64,000 bases of DNA, taken from assembly GCF_014201195.1 (NCBI RefSeq), contig NZ_JACHDS010000001.1:124001-188000 (forward strand). The letters run 5' to 3'. Within the stretch, counting starts at the first letter, position 1, and each line of letters opens with the position of its first letter. The notes below the pieces were generated by a model. It saw nothing but the letters and a program-made list of their open reading frames with translations. It had not been told where the DNA came from and made no database searches. Shown piece after piece: positions 34,707-42,630 of the stretch. The position numbers and the translations under genes were made by a program. The stretch comes from Nocardiopsis mwathae. GTDB taxonomy: Bacteria; Actinomycetota; Actinomycetes; Streptosporangiales; Streptosporangiaceae.

Positions 34707-35534
34707 GTGGCGTCGAGGGCGCTGGCCGTCTGGCAGAACCGGCAGGTCGTAGGCCTCCTGGTGAGACGCAACCTGAAGGTCAAGTACCAGCAGTCCGTGC
34801 TGGGCTACGCCTGGTCGATGTTGGAGCCGCTGGCGATGGCCGGGGTCTACTTCCTCGTCTTCGGCATGCTGCTCAACGCCGACCGCGGCACGCCCGGCGG
34901 GCACGACGCCCCCGGCGGGTACATGCTGTTCCTGATCTGCGGCCTGCTGCCCTGGCTGTCCTTCAGCGCGTCGCTGGGTGAGGCGCCCCGGGCACTGATC
35001 ACCCACTCCAAGCTCATCACGACGATGAAGGTGCCGCGGGAGATCTTCCCGCTCGCGGTGGTCACCACGAAGTTCGTCGAGTACCTCTTCACCTGGCCGG
35101 TGCTGCTGGTGTTCGTCTTCGCCCTGGGCGGGCGGACCTGGGCGATGGGGCTGCTGGTGTGGCTGCCGCTGGCGCTCGTGGTGCAGTTCGTGTTCACCCT
35201 TGGCGTGACCCTGCTGCTGTCCTCGGTCAACGTGCTGCTGCGCGACATCGAGCGGATCGTGCGTATCCTGAACCGGGTGCTGTTCTACGCTTCCGCTGTC
35301 GTGTACCCGGCGGCCCTGGTCCTCGACAGCACGGCGGCGCCGGAGTGGTTCAAGGTGGTCTACCAGCTCAACCCGCTCGTCGGGATCTTCCAGATGCACC
35401 AGTCCGTCTGGTTCCCGCTGGGTACCCCGTCGTCGATCGCCCTGTGGGGAGCCGTCGGCGGCGCGGTCATCATGTTCGCCATCGGGTACTCGACGTTCCG
35501 GCGTCTGGAAATGTCCGTCCTGAAGGAGTTGTGA
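34707..35534 (+). CDS. ABC-2 type polysaccharide/polyol-phosphate exporter permease (Wzm/TagG-like)
   Basis: 275 residues from the GTG at 34707, 5 nt after AGGAGG. The upstream open frame is unlike the family. The N-terminal RRNLKVKYQQSVLGYAWSMLEPL is the signature of Wzm/TagG permeases, and six hydrophobic segments follow, with LLLSSVNVLLRDIERIVRILNRVLFY on a cytosolic loop. It would form the membrane channel exporting a finished undecaprenyl-linked polymer. Its stop overlaps the ATPase start (TGATG). Confidence 0.93.
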   Translation: MASRALAVWQNRQVVGLLVRRNLKVKYQQSVLGYAWSMLEPLAMAGVYFLVFGMLLNADRGTPGGHDAPGGYMLFLICGLLPWLSFSASLGEAPRALITHSKLITTMKVPREIFPLAVVTTKFVEYLFTWPVLLVFVFALGGRTWAMGLLVWLPLALVVQFVFTLGVTLLLSSVNVLLRDIERIVRILNRVLFYASAVVYPAALVLDSTAAPEWFKVVYQLNPLVGIFQMHQSVWFPLGTPSSIALWGAVGGAVIMFAIGYSTFRRLEMSVLKEL

Positions 35535-36388
35535 TGACGCAGCCGGTCATCGAGGCCAAGGGGCTCGGCGTCAAGTTCGCATTGAACCGCCGGCGCAAGC
35601 GCAGCCTGCGCGAGATGTTCATCCATGGCAAGAAGCGCGACCCCAACGCGGCCGGGGCGGACTTCTGGCCGCTGCGCGACATCTCCTTCGAGATCGCCCG
35701 CGGCGACTGCGTGGGGATCGTCGGCAAGAACGGTACGGGCAAGTCCACGCTGCTCAAGCTCATCGCCGGGGTCCTCATCCCCGACGAGGGCAAGGTCACG
35801 GTGCGCGGGCGGGTGGCCCCGCTGCTGGAGCTGCGCGCCGGGTTCTCCGACCAGCTCACCGGCCGGGAGAACGTCCACCTGGTGGGCTCGCTGCACGGCA
35901 TGGACCCCAAGACGATCGAGGAGAGGTTCGAGGAGATCGTCGAGTTCGCCGAGATCCGCGAGGGCTACATCGACATGCCGGTGCGGCACTACTCCAGCGG
36001 CATGAAGGTGCGCCTCGGCTTCGCGCTGATCTCCCAGCTGGAGCACCCGATCATGCTCGTCGACGAGGTCCTGGCCGTCGGCGACAAGGCCTTCAAGCGC
36101 AAGTGCTACGCCAAGATCGAGGAGATGCTGGCGAACAACCGCACCATGGTGCTGGTCTCGCACAGTGAGGCCGACCTGAAGCGCTTCTGCAACCGCGGCC
36201 TGTACATCAAGGAGGGCACGGTGGCCCTCGACACCGACATCAAGAGCGCACTGGCCGCCTACAACGCCGACACCCAGGCCGAACTGGATGCCAAGAAGCG
36301 CAAGGCCGAAGAGAAGAAGGCCGCGGAGGACGAGAAGAACGCCACCGAGGACAAGAAGAAGTCCGAAGACGGCGACCAGGCGGCCTGA
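35534..36388 (+). CDS. ABC exporter ATP-binding protein (Wzt/TagH-like) with charged tail
   Basis: 284 residues, ATG at 35534 overlapping the permease stop. Walker A is GIVGKNGTGKST (about 59-70), the signature region is YSSGMKVRLGFAL, and Walker B is IMLVDEVLAVGD. The lead sequence KFALNRRRKRSLREMF is typical of the TagH/Wzt class. Instead of a carbohydrate-binding domain, the C-terminus is a roughly 35-residue Lys/Glu/Asp-rich helix-prone tail beginning near residue 250. It energises export of the polymer through the permease encoded just upstream. Confidence 0.94.
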   Translation: MTQPVIEAKGLGVKFALNRRRKRSLREMFIHGKKRDPNAAGADFWPLRDISFEIARGDCVGIVGKNGTGKSTLLKLIAGVLIPDEGKVTVRGRVAPLLELRAGFSDQLTGRENVHLVGSLHGMDPKTIEERFEEIVEFAEIREGYIDMPVRHYSSGMKVRLGFALISQLEHPIMLVDEVLAVGDKAFKRKCYAKIEEMLANNRTMVLVSHSEADLKRFCNRGLYIKEGTVALDTDIKSALAAYNADTQAELDAKKRKAEEKKAAEDEKNATEDKKKSEDGDQAA

Positions 36389-36549
36389 TTCCGTCGGCCC
36401 CTCGCTCGGCCGGGCCGATGTTCGGGCCGACAGGGCCGTTTTTCCTCCCTTTCCCTCTTTTCTCCGGGTGTAGTGCGTGGCGATGATTGCCTGGCGCGGT
36501 TTCCTGGGTCACGGTTCCACTGCAGGGCCGCTCGGGGAGGGGCACGACC

Positions 36550-37440
36550 ATGGCGAACGCCGCCGCACTGACCGACCATTGGCTGGGTCGACTGACCCGC
36601 CCCGGTGCGCGCTGGGCGCGGCGTGCCCGGCTCACGCCCGCGTGGATGGGCAAGATCGGCCTGATCCTGACCGTGCCGGCCGCGGTCTGGTTCACCGAGC
36701 CCGGCATGCGGGGTGCCGTCATCGGCTCCCTCTTCCTGGCCGCCGCGCTGTTCACCGACGCCGTGGCCGACGAGCTCACCGGGCAGCGGCGCGACGCGCT
36801 CGACACCTGGTCGGCGGCCATGCTGTCCCGGCTGCGCGAGTGCGTGGTCTACGCGGGCCTGGCCCTGGGCGGGGCCTGGGCGGGGGTGCCGAACGCCTGG
36901 GCGTGGGCGGGCGGTGCGCTCATCGCGCTGGCCCTGCGCGACGCCGTGGTGGCCGCGCACCGCGCCGAACCGGGCCCGGCCCCCCGGGGGGTGCCGGCGC
37001 CGCGGCGCGGTGCGGACTCGCCCATCGCCGCCGTCGATCCCGGTGCGGGTGCGGACGAGCGCACGCCCAGCGACCCGGCCCTCACCGCGAAGCTGTTCGG
37101 CTCGCCCCCGTGGGGCGACGCCGGGGGCGCGGTCCCGCATGCGGGTACCGTGGCGGGCCCGACCGGCCCGCCGGAGCCGGAGTGCGGCCGTGTCGGATCG
37201 GCCGGCGCCACCGAGAGGACCGAAGGGGGGCAGCCGTCCCGCGAGGACGCCCTGTACCCGATCGCGGCGCGATGGCTGCTGGGCTTTCCCCAGGCCGCCC
37301 GGTTCGCGACGATCGCGATGACGATAACGATTTGGGACCCGCGGGTGACGTTCATCGCACTGATCGTCGGCTGCGGCGTGGCGGTCACGGCCGAACTCGT
37401 GGACCAGCCGGTGCGTGCCGAAGCGGGCAGCGCGGGCTAG
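36550..37440 (+). CDS. Membrane protein, degenerate CDP-alcohol phosphatidyltransferase-like
   Basis: 296 residues from the ATG at 36550, which follows GGGGAGGGGCACGACC. Hydrophobic segments are at about 34-50, 54-73, 97-122 and, after a long Pro/Gly-rich insert (about 135-235), 252-288. The arrangement, and stretches such as DTWSAAMLSRLRECVVYAGLALGG, resemble proteins of the CDP-alcohol phosphatidyltransferase/DUF5941 group. I cannot find the DG-AR-G-D-D catalytic motif. The following gene encodes a DUF5941-like part, so the two may be a split form of a protein fused elsewhere. The function is unknown. Confidence 0.65.
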   Translation: MANAAALTDHWLGRLTRPGARWARRARLTPAWMGKIGLILTVPAAVWFTEPGMRGAVIGSLFLAAALFTDAVADELTGQRRDALDTWSAAMLSRLRECVVYAGLALGGAWAGVPNAWAWAGGALIALALRDAVVAAHRAEPGPAPRGVPAPRRGADSPIAAVDPGAGADERTPSDPALTAKLFGSPPWGDAGGAVPHAGTVAGPTGPPEPECGRVGSAGATERTEGGQPSREDALYPIAARWLLGFPQAARFATIAMTITIWDPRVTFIALIVGCGVAVTAELVDQPVRAEAGSAG

Positions 37441-37471
37441 GTCGGGCGAGAACGACATCATTGGGACGGGA

Positions 37472-38119
37472 ATGGTCGCGTTGCCGCAGCCGTGCGGGCG
37501 AAGCGCGGTTGACCTGCGAGTTCTTCGTGACGATGGTCACCTCAGCACCGTCCTGGGGCGGTTCGCCGCCGGGTCGCTTCCCCCGCTGCTTCCGGCTTCG
37601 GCCGGTGCGCTGGTCGTGGGAGTGCTGCTACTCGCCGGTCTTGGACGCTTGTCAGGCATTACCCTGTTCGCACCGGCCGCCGCCCTCCTGCTCGCGGGAG
37701 TGGCGTCGGGGCATCCACACGACGGCCGTTTTGATTGGATGGTCCCGCCGGTCCTGCGCGGAACCGAGTACCTTTACCTACTCGCACTCGGCTACGGGTC
37801 CGGCGTGCCGGGTCCGCTGGTGTTCGTACTCTTGACTGCGGTCATCGGACACCACCGCGACGCCGTGTTCCGGCCCGGCTGCGGTGTGCCCCCGCCCGCC
37901 TGGATCGCCCGGGCGATGCTGGGTTGGGACGGCCGCATGCTGTTCATCGCCTGCGGTGGCGCGCTCGGCTGGCTGCCGTTCGCCTACGGCGTGCTCGCGG
38001 GCTACCTGGTGGTGCTGCTCATCGCGGAGGCCACCGGGAGCTGGCTCGCAACCCCCGTCACGACCCTGGCGGATGTTCCGCGAAACGAACGTGGAGGCGC
38101 AGACGCCTCCACCGGTTAA
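37472..38119 (+). CDS. DUF5941-like membrane protein
   Basis: 215 residues from the ATG at 37472, with GGGACGGGA just before it. It has four or five hydrophobic segments, with the DUF5941-type stretches FDWMVPPVLRGTEYLYLLALGYGS, VIGHHRDAVFRPG and RAMLGWDGRMLFIACGGALG. It lies between the degenerate CDP-alcohol transferase-like gene and the nucleotidyltransferase gene, whose ribosome site begins right at its stop codon. In other actinomycetes I recall this domain fused to nucleotidyltransferase or CDP-alcohol transferase parts. No activity is known. Confidence 0.7.
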   Translation: MVALPQPCGRSAVDLRVLRDDGHLSTVLGRFAAGSLPPLLPASAGALVVGVLLLAGLGRLSGITLFAPAAALLLAGVASGHPHDGRFDWMVPPVLRGTEYLYLLALGYGSGVPGPLVFVLLTAVIGHHRDAVFRPGCGVPPPAWIARAMLGWDGRMLFIACGGALGWLPFAYGVLAGYLVVLLIAEATGSWLATPVTTLADVPRNERGGADASTG

Positions 38120-38135
38120 GGAGGAAGGCGCGTAC

Positions 38136-38870
38136 ATGCTCGGTATGGTTCTTGCCGCAGGAGCGGGACGCCGTCTGCGCCCATACACCGACACCCTGCC
38201 CAAGGCGCTGGTGCCGGTCGACGGCGACGACACCGCCATCATGGACATCTCCCTGCGCAACCTCGCGGCGGCCGGGCTGACCGACGTCGTGGTCGTCGTC
38301 GGCTACTGCGCCGAGGCCGTCGAGGAGCGCAAGGAGGCCCTGGAGCGCCGCCACGGCGTCGAACTGACGCTCTGCTACAACGACAAGGCCGAGGAGTGGA
38401 ACAACGCCTACTCCCTGTGGACCGCGCGTGAGTACTTCTCCGAGGGCGTCCTCCTCGTCAACGGCGACACCGTGCACCCGGTGAGTGTCGAGGAGACGCT
38501 ACTGGCCGCCCGCGGACCGGAGCTCCTCCTCGCGGTGGACAACGTCAAAACCCTCGGCGACGAAGAGATGAAGGTGACCCTGGACGCCTCCGGGCACCTG
38601 CGGAACATCACCAAGCTCATGGACCCGGCCCAGGCCGCGGGCGAGTACATCGGGGCCACCCTCATCGAGGGCTCACTGGACGGCCGCCTCGCCGACGCGC
38701 TGAAGGCCACCTGGGAGCGCGACCCGCAGCTGTACTACGAGGACGGCTACCAGGAGCTGGTGAATCGCGGCGAGAAGGTCGCCACCGCGCCCATCGGGAA
38801 GGTCGACTGGGTCGAGGTGGACGACCACACCGACCTGAACCGCGCCCGGGAGATCGCATGCCGCTACTAG
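38136..38870 (+). CDS. Sugar-phosphate/polyol nucleotidyltransferase (LicC/IPCT-like)
   Basis: 244 residues from the ATG at 38136, with AAGGAGGAAGG upstream. The GT-A nucleotidyltransferase start is MVLAAGAGRRLRPYTDTLPKAL (from residue 4), with the metal site LVNGDTVHP (about 108-116) and a terminal VDWVEVDDHTDLNRAREI. This is the class that includes phosphocholine and inositol-phosphate cytidylyltransferases. With the following G1P-dehydrogenase-like and CDP-alcohol transferase genes, I infer that it makes a CDP-activated polyol phosphate. The substrate is unproven. Its 3' end overlaps the next gene by 13 nt. Confidence 0.88.
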   Translation: MLGMVLAAGAGRRLRPYTDTLPKALVPVDGDDTAIMDISLRNLAAAGLTDVVVVVGYCAEAVEERKEALERRHGVELTLCYNDKAEEWNNAYSLWTAREYFSEGVLLVNGDTVHPVSVEETLLAARGPELLLAVDNVKTLGDEEMKVTLDASGHLRNITKLMDPAQAAGEYIGATLIEGSLDGRLADALKATWERDPQLYYEDGYQELVNRGEKVATAPIGKVDWVEVDDHTDLNRAREIACRY

Positions 38871-39925
38871 CCCGGATGCTCCCTTCCCCCCTGACGATCG
38901 ACGTCCGCCGGGGAGCCGTGGCCTCCCTCGGCGCGGTCCTCGCCGACCGCCGGATCGCCACCGAGGGACGCATCGCCGTCGCGGTCGGACCCGGCCAGGG
39001 CGCCCAGATCGCGGCCGACCTCGATCTCCCCAACTGCGAGGTCTTCCGGGTCGACGACGGCAGCATCGACGTGGCCACCGACCTCGGCAAGAAGCTGCGG
39101 TCCGGCCACTACGAGGCCGTGGCCGGCATCGGCGGCGGCAAGACCATCGACGTCACCAAGTTCGCCGCGTCCATGGCGGGAATCCCCATGGTCGCCGTGG
39201 CCACCAACCTCGCCCATGACGGCATCGCCTCGCCCACCGCCTCACTGGAGCACGAGAGCGGCAAGGGTTCCTACGGCGTGAGCATGCCCATCGCCGTCGT
39301 CATCGACGTCGACTACGTGCGCGCCGCCCCCCAGCGCCTGGTGCGTTCCGGCATCGGCGACGCGGTCAGCAACCTCTCGGCCATCGCCGACTGGGAGCTG
39401 GCCGGGCGCGAGCAGGGCGAGCCGGTGGACGGCATGGCCGTCACCTTCGCCCGGGTCGCGGCCGAGGCCGTGCTGCACCGCACCGACTCGGTGGAGTCCC
39501 AGGAGTTCCTCACCGTGCTGGCCGAGGCGCTGGTGCTCAGCGGCATGGCGATGTCGGTGGCCGGGTCGAGCCGCCCGGCCAGCGGCGGCTGCCACGAGGT
39601 GCTCCACGCCATCGACCAGCTCTACCCGGGTACCAGCAACCACGGCGAACTGGCCGGAATCGGCTGCCTCTACACCTACTACCTGCGCCAGAAGTACCTG
39701 GGCGAGGGCGAGCAGCGGATGCGCGACATCCGCGCCTGCCTGCTCCGCCACGAGCTGCCCATCCTCCCCGGCGACGTCGGCTTGGACCAGGAGGCCTTCG
39801 CGGAGGCGGTGGCCTACGCCCCCTCCACCCGACCGGGCCGCTACACGATCCTGGAGCACCTGGCCCTGCCGGATGACGAGATTCGACGGAGCGTCGGTGA
39901 ATATGTCGAAACCCTCGGTCGCTGA
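38858..39925 (+). CDS. sn-glycerol-1-phosphate dehydrogenase-like enzyme (iron-containing ADH superfamily)
   Basis: 355 residues. The NAD-binding GIGGGKTIDVTK (90-101) and the family-specific NLAHDGIASP (117-126) match glycerol-1-phosphate dehydrogenases of archaea and Bacillus AraM/EgsA. Metal ligands expected for that group are present: Asp168 (GIGDAVSN), His246 (GGCHEVLH) and His262 (TSNHGELAG). It would reduce dihydroxyacetone phosphate or a related ketose phosphate to a polyol phosphate. It overlaps the nucleotidyltransferase gene by 13 nt and the CDP-alcohol transferase gene by 23 nt, a tightly coupled three-enzyme module. Confidence 0.88.
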   Translation: MPLLARMLPSPLTIDVRRGAVASLGAVLADRRIATEGRIAVAVGPGQGAQIAADLDLPNCEVFRVDDGSIDVATDLGKKLRSGHYEAVAGIGGGKTIDVTKFAASMAGIPMVAVATNLAHDGIASPTASLEHESGKGSYGVSMPIAVVIDVDYVRAAPQRLVRSGIGDAVSNLSAIADWELAGREQGEPVDGMAVTFARVAAEAVLHRTDSVESQEFLTVLAEALVLSGMAMSVAGSSRPASGGCHEVLHAIDQLYPGTSNHGELAGIGCLYTYYLRQKYLGEGEQRMRDIRACLLRHELPILPGDVGLDQEAFAEAVAYAPSTRPGRYTILEHLALPDDEIRRSVGEYVETLGR

Positions 39926-40673
39926 GGTCCGCGCGGGAGGCCAGCCCGAGGGCATCAAGGAGCGCGTCAACGAGGAGCACTGGGCGGGCCGCCTCTACAT
40001 GCGGGATATCTCCCCGTACGTGAGTACGGCTTTCGTCCGCCTCGGCGTGCCGCCGAACCCCATCACCTACCTGATGATGGCGTGCGGGGTGCTGGCCGGG
40101 GTCACGCTGGCCTTCGGCGGGCTGTGGACGGCGCTGGCAGCGGCCGTGCTGATCCAGGTGTACCTGCTCCTGGACTGCTCCGACGGCGAGGTGGCCCGCT
40201 ACACCGGGCGCACCAGCGTCGCCGGGATCTACCTCGACCGCATCGGGCACTACCTGTCCGAGATCGCGCTGCTGATCGGCCTGGGCATCCGCGCCCAGGG
40301 CGAGTTCGAGGCCGGCGGCTGGGTGATCGCGGGGATGGCCGCGGCGATCGGCGCCGCGCTCATCAAGGTCGAGACCGACAACGTCGTGGTGGCCCGCGCC
40401 AAGGCCGGGCTGCCGGAGAAGATCCCCGACTCCGCGATGGCGCCGCGCTCGGCCGGGCTGAGCCTGGCCCGGAAGTTCGCCTCGGCACTGCGCTTCCACC
40501 GCGTCATCCAGGCCGTGGAACTGTCGCTGCTGGTCGTCGTCGCCGCCGTCATCGACGCGGTCCGCGGCGACCTGCTGGCCACCCAGGTCCTGGTGGCCGT
40601 CTGCGTGGCCGTCGCCGCCCTGCAGACGGTGCTGCACCTGGTCAGCGTGTTGGCTTCGCGCCGGCTGCAGTGA
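39903..40673 (+). CDS. CDP-alcohol phosphatidyltransferase family protein with altered catalytic motif
   Basis: 256 residues from the ATG at 39903, with a GGAG 10 nt upstream. The membrane enzyme family motif D-xx-DG-xx-AR-x8-G-xxx-D-xxx-D is visible from Asp91: DCSDGEVARYTGRTSVAG then LDRIGH. The fourth aspartate, the proposed general base, is His116 (codon CAC at 40248). Six hydrophobic segments follow the family pattern. It would join a CDP-activated polyol to a lipid or glycan acceptor and should use the product of the two upstream genes. It ends at a strong hairpin. Confidence 0.88.
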   Translation: MSKPSVAEVRAGGQPEGIKERVNEEHWAGRLYMRDISPYVSTAFVRLGVPPNPITYLMMACGVLAGVTLAFGGLWTALAAAVLIQVYLLLDCSDGEVARYTGRTSVAGIYLDRIGHYLSEIALLIGLGIRAQGEFEAGGWVIAGMAAAIGAALIKVETDNVVVARAKAGLPEKIPDSAMAPRSAGLSLARKFASALRFHRVIQAVELSLLVVVAAVIDAVRGDLLATQVLVAVCVAVAALQTVLHLVSVLASRRLQ

Positions 40674-41005
40674 CCCGAGGGCGTCGCCCCCGCGGCTCTG
40701 CGGGGCCGACGCCCTTCGCGAAATGCCCGCGCGCGATCGGTGACGCTCCGTAGAATCTGCACACGAGCGGTGATCATCGCTTTTATCCTGCGGTTAGCCT
40801 CGCCATGCGATGGTCGACGCTCACGTCCCTGTCTGACTCCTGATGTTCACGAACGGTTCTCATGAGTAGTCCCGCTTCCTCCGAGACGACCGCGGCCGCG
40901 TCCGGCCGCGGTCCGGATCCGTCCGACCCCGCGCAGGTCGGGGGCGCCACCTCCCCTACAGTTGACCGCAGTCTGGACGGTGCCGGTCCCGGAGGTAGGC
41001 AGCAG
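40674..41005. other. Intergenic region between CDP-alcohol transferase and GT2 genes
   Basis: 332 bp. It starts with the terminator at 40678-40715. The remainder is the leader of the next glycosyltransferase gene. An in-frame ATG at 40862 would extend that protein by 48 unconserved residues. No other feature is seen. Confidence 0.5.
40678..40715 (+). terminator. Terminator after the CDP-alcohol transferase operon
   Basis: AGGGCGTCG (40678-40686) pairs with CGACGCCCT (40707-40715), enclosing a second stem CCCCGC/GCGGGG. It begins 4 bp after the stop codon. Confidence 0.75.
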
Positions 41006-41863
41006 ATGAAGATCTCCTGTGTGCTGCTGACCATGGGCAACCGTCCGGCCGAGCTGCGGCGCGCGATCAACAGCGTCTTCGAGCAGCAGGGCGTCGACAT
41101 CGAGGTCGTCGTCGTGGGCAACGGCGCCGATCTGCCGGAGCTGCCCGAGGGCGTGGTGCCGGTGCGGCTGCCGGAGAACGTGGGAATCCCCGAGGGGCGC
41201 AACCTCGGCGTCCAGCAGTGCGACGGGGAGATCATCCTGTTCCTCGACGACGACGGCTGGTACCGATCGCCGGACCTGGCGCGGTATGTGCACGACGCGT
41301 TCGCCGACGACCCCGAGCTGGGGGCGGTGTCCTTCCGTATCGCCGACCCCGACGGCGGCCCCGACCAGCGGCGCCACGTGCCGCGGCTGCGGGTCGGCGA
41401 CCCGCAGCGGTCAAGCCGGGTCACCACGTTCCTCGGTGGGGCGTGCGCCATCCGGCGCAGCGCCTTCGAGATGGGCGGCGGGCTGCCGGGCGACTTCTTC
41501 TACGCCCACGAGGAGACCGACCTCGCGTGGCGGATCCTGGACTCCGGCTTCTACATCGTCTACGACGCCGAGGCGGTGATGTACCACCCGGCGGTGAAGC
41601 CGACCCGGCACGACGACTTCTACCGGCTCAACGCGCGCAACCGGGTCTGGCTGGCGCGGCGCAACCTGCCCTGGCTGCTCGCCGCGGTCTACCTGGTGAA
41701 CTGGGTGGCCATCACGCTGCTGCGGGAGCGCGACCGGGCCGCGCTGCGCGCCTGGTTCCGCGGGTTCGCGGAGGGATGGCGCGAGGACGCCGGACCGCGC
41801 ACCCCGATGAAGTGGTCGACCGCCTGGCGCATGGCCCGCGACGGCCGCCCCCCCATCATCTGA
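41006..41863 (+). CDS. Family 2 glycosyltransferase
   Basis: 285 residues from the ATG at 41006 (GGAGG 10 nt upstream). GT-A features are KISCVLLTMGNRPAELRRAINSVFEQ at the start, VGIPEGRNLGVQQCDGEIILFLDDDGWY with the DxD-type DDD (about 79-81), FLGGACAIRRSAFE, and the acceptor-side EETDLAWRILDSG. It resembles rhamnosyl- or galactofuranosyl-type transferases used in cell-wall glycans. The gene stands alone and is followed by a palindrome of the dispersed family. Confidence 0.9.
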   Translation: MKISCVLLTMGNRPAELRRAINSVFEQQGVDIEVVVVGNGADLPELPEGVVPVRLPENVGIPEGRNLGVQQCDGEIILFLDDDGWYRSPDLARYVHDAFADDPELGAVSFRIADPDGGPDQRRHVPRLRVGDPQRSSRVTTFLGGACAIRRSAFEMGGGLPGDFFYAHEETDLAWRILDSGFYIVYDAEAVMYHPAVKPTRHDDFYRLNARNRVWLARRNLPWLLAAVYLVNWVAITLLRERDRAALRAWFRGFAEGWREDAGPRTPMKWSTAWRMARDGRPPII

Positions 41864-41879
41864 GCCCCCGCACTGCCCC

Positions 41880-41943
41880 CGTTGATCTCGGAGATACTGG
41901 GGTGTCATCGCCGATTTTTACCCCGATATCTCCGAGATCAACG
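41880..41943. repeat. Dispersed palindrome family, copy 2
   Basis: The left arm 41880-41904 and right arm 41919-41943 pair over about 25 bp with two or three mismatches (ATACTGGGG against the complement of CCCCGATAT). The outer CGTTGATCTCGGAGAT is identical to copy 3. It lies 16 bp after a plus-strand glycosyltransferase gene and 23 bp before the end of a convergent nitroreductase gene. Confidence 0.8.
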
Positions 41944-41965
41944 AGGGAAGGCGAAGGGCTGGGCG

Positions 41966-42577
41966 TCAGAGCTCGGTGACGACGTCGGTGTAGTCGTAGC
42001 GGGGCAGGCGACCGAACGGGGGCTGGCCCTCGGCCGGGGTGCCGATGTTGACGGCGACGAGGCTCTTCTGCGTGCCGTCGGCGAAGAACTCCCGGTCCAC
42101 GGCCTGGGCGTCGAAGCCGGTCATCGGGCCCGCGGCCAGGCCGGCGGCGCGGATGCCGATGAGGAAGTAGGCGACCTGCAGCGCCGCGTTGAGGCGGGCG
42201 GCGCTCTCGCGGCCGACCGGGTCGGCGAACATGCCCTTGATCATCTCGCCGCGGCCGGGGAAGACCTCCTCGCCCTTCTCGTGGAAGTCGGGGTCGTAGG
42301 CGAGGATCGCGACCAGCGGCGCATTGCGCGTCTTGTCCTGGTTCGACTCGGCCATGTGCCGGACCAGGCGCTCGCGGCTCTCGGGCGAGCGCAGCAGGGT
42401 CACCCGCAGCGGCTGGGTGTTCAGCGAGGTGGGTCCGTACTTGACCAGGTCGTGGATGGCGCGGATCTGCTCCTCGGTGACCGGCTCGTCGGCGAAGGCG
42501 CCGACGGTCCGTGCGTCGCGGAACAGCAGGTCCTGGGCTTCCTTGGAGAGTTCGAGCAGTTCGGCGGTGTCGCTCAT
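41966..42577 (-). CDS. Nitroreductase-family malonic semialdehyde reductase-like protein
   Basis: 203 residues from the ATG at 42577. The nitroreductase fold with FMN-binding features matches the RutE/HadB-like subgroup: LFRDARTVGAFADEPVTEEQI, KYGPTSLNTQPLRV (about 46-59), GIRAAGLAAGPMTGFDAQAVDREFF and VNIGTPAEGQPPFGRLPR. RutE relatives reduce malonic semialdehyde to 3-hydroxypropionate in pyrimidine breakdown. Other family members reduce quinones or nitro compounds. It shares no obvious function with the surrounding glycan genes. Confidence 0.88.
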   Translation of the reverse strand: MSDTAELLELSKEAQDLLFRDARTVGAFADEPVTEEQIRAIHDLVKYGPTSLNTQPLRVTLLRSPESRERLVRHMAESNQDKTRNAPLVAILAYDPDFHEKGEEVFPGRGEMIKGMFADPVGRESAARLNAALQVAYFLIGIRAAGLAAGPMTGFDAQAVDREFFADGTQKSLVAVNIGTPAEGQPPFGRLPRYDYTDVVTEL

Positions 42578-42630
42578 CGGTATGTCCCTCGTGGGTCGTG
42601 GGGGACCGCGGACTTCACGGTCGATGAGCC

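Noticed and set aside
34245-35399. 384-codon minus-strand ORF with repeated GRRPG units
   Set aside because: Antisense to the ABC permease. The repeats come from the 15-bp tandem array, not a protein.
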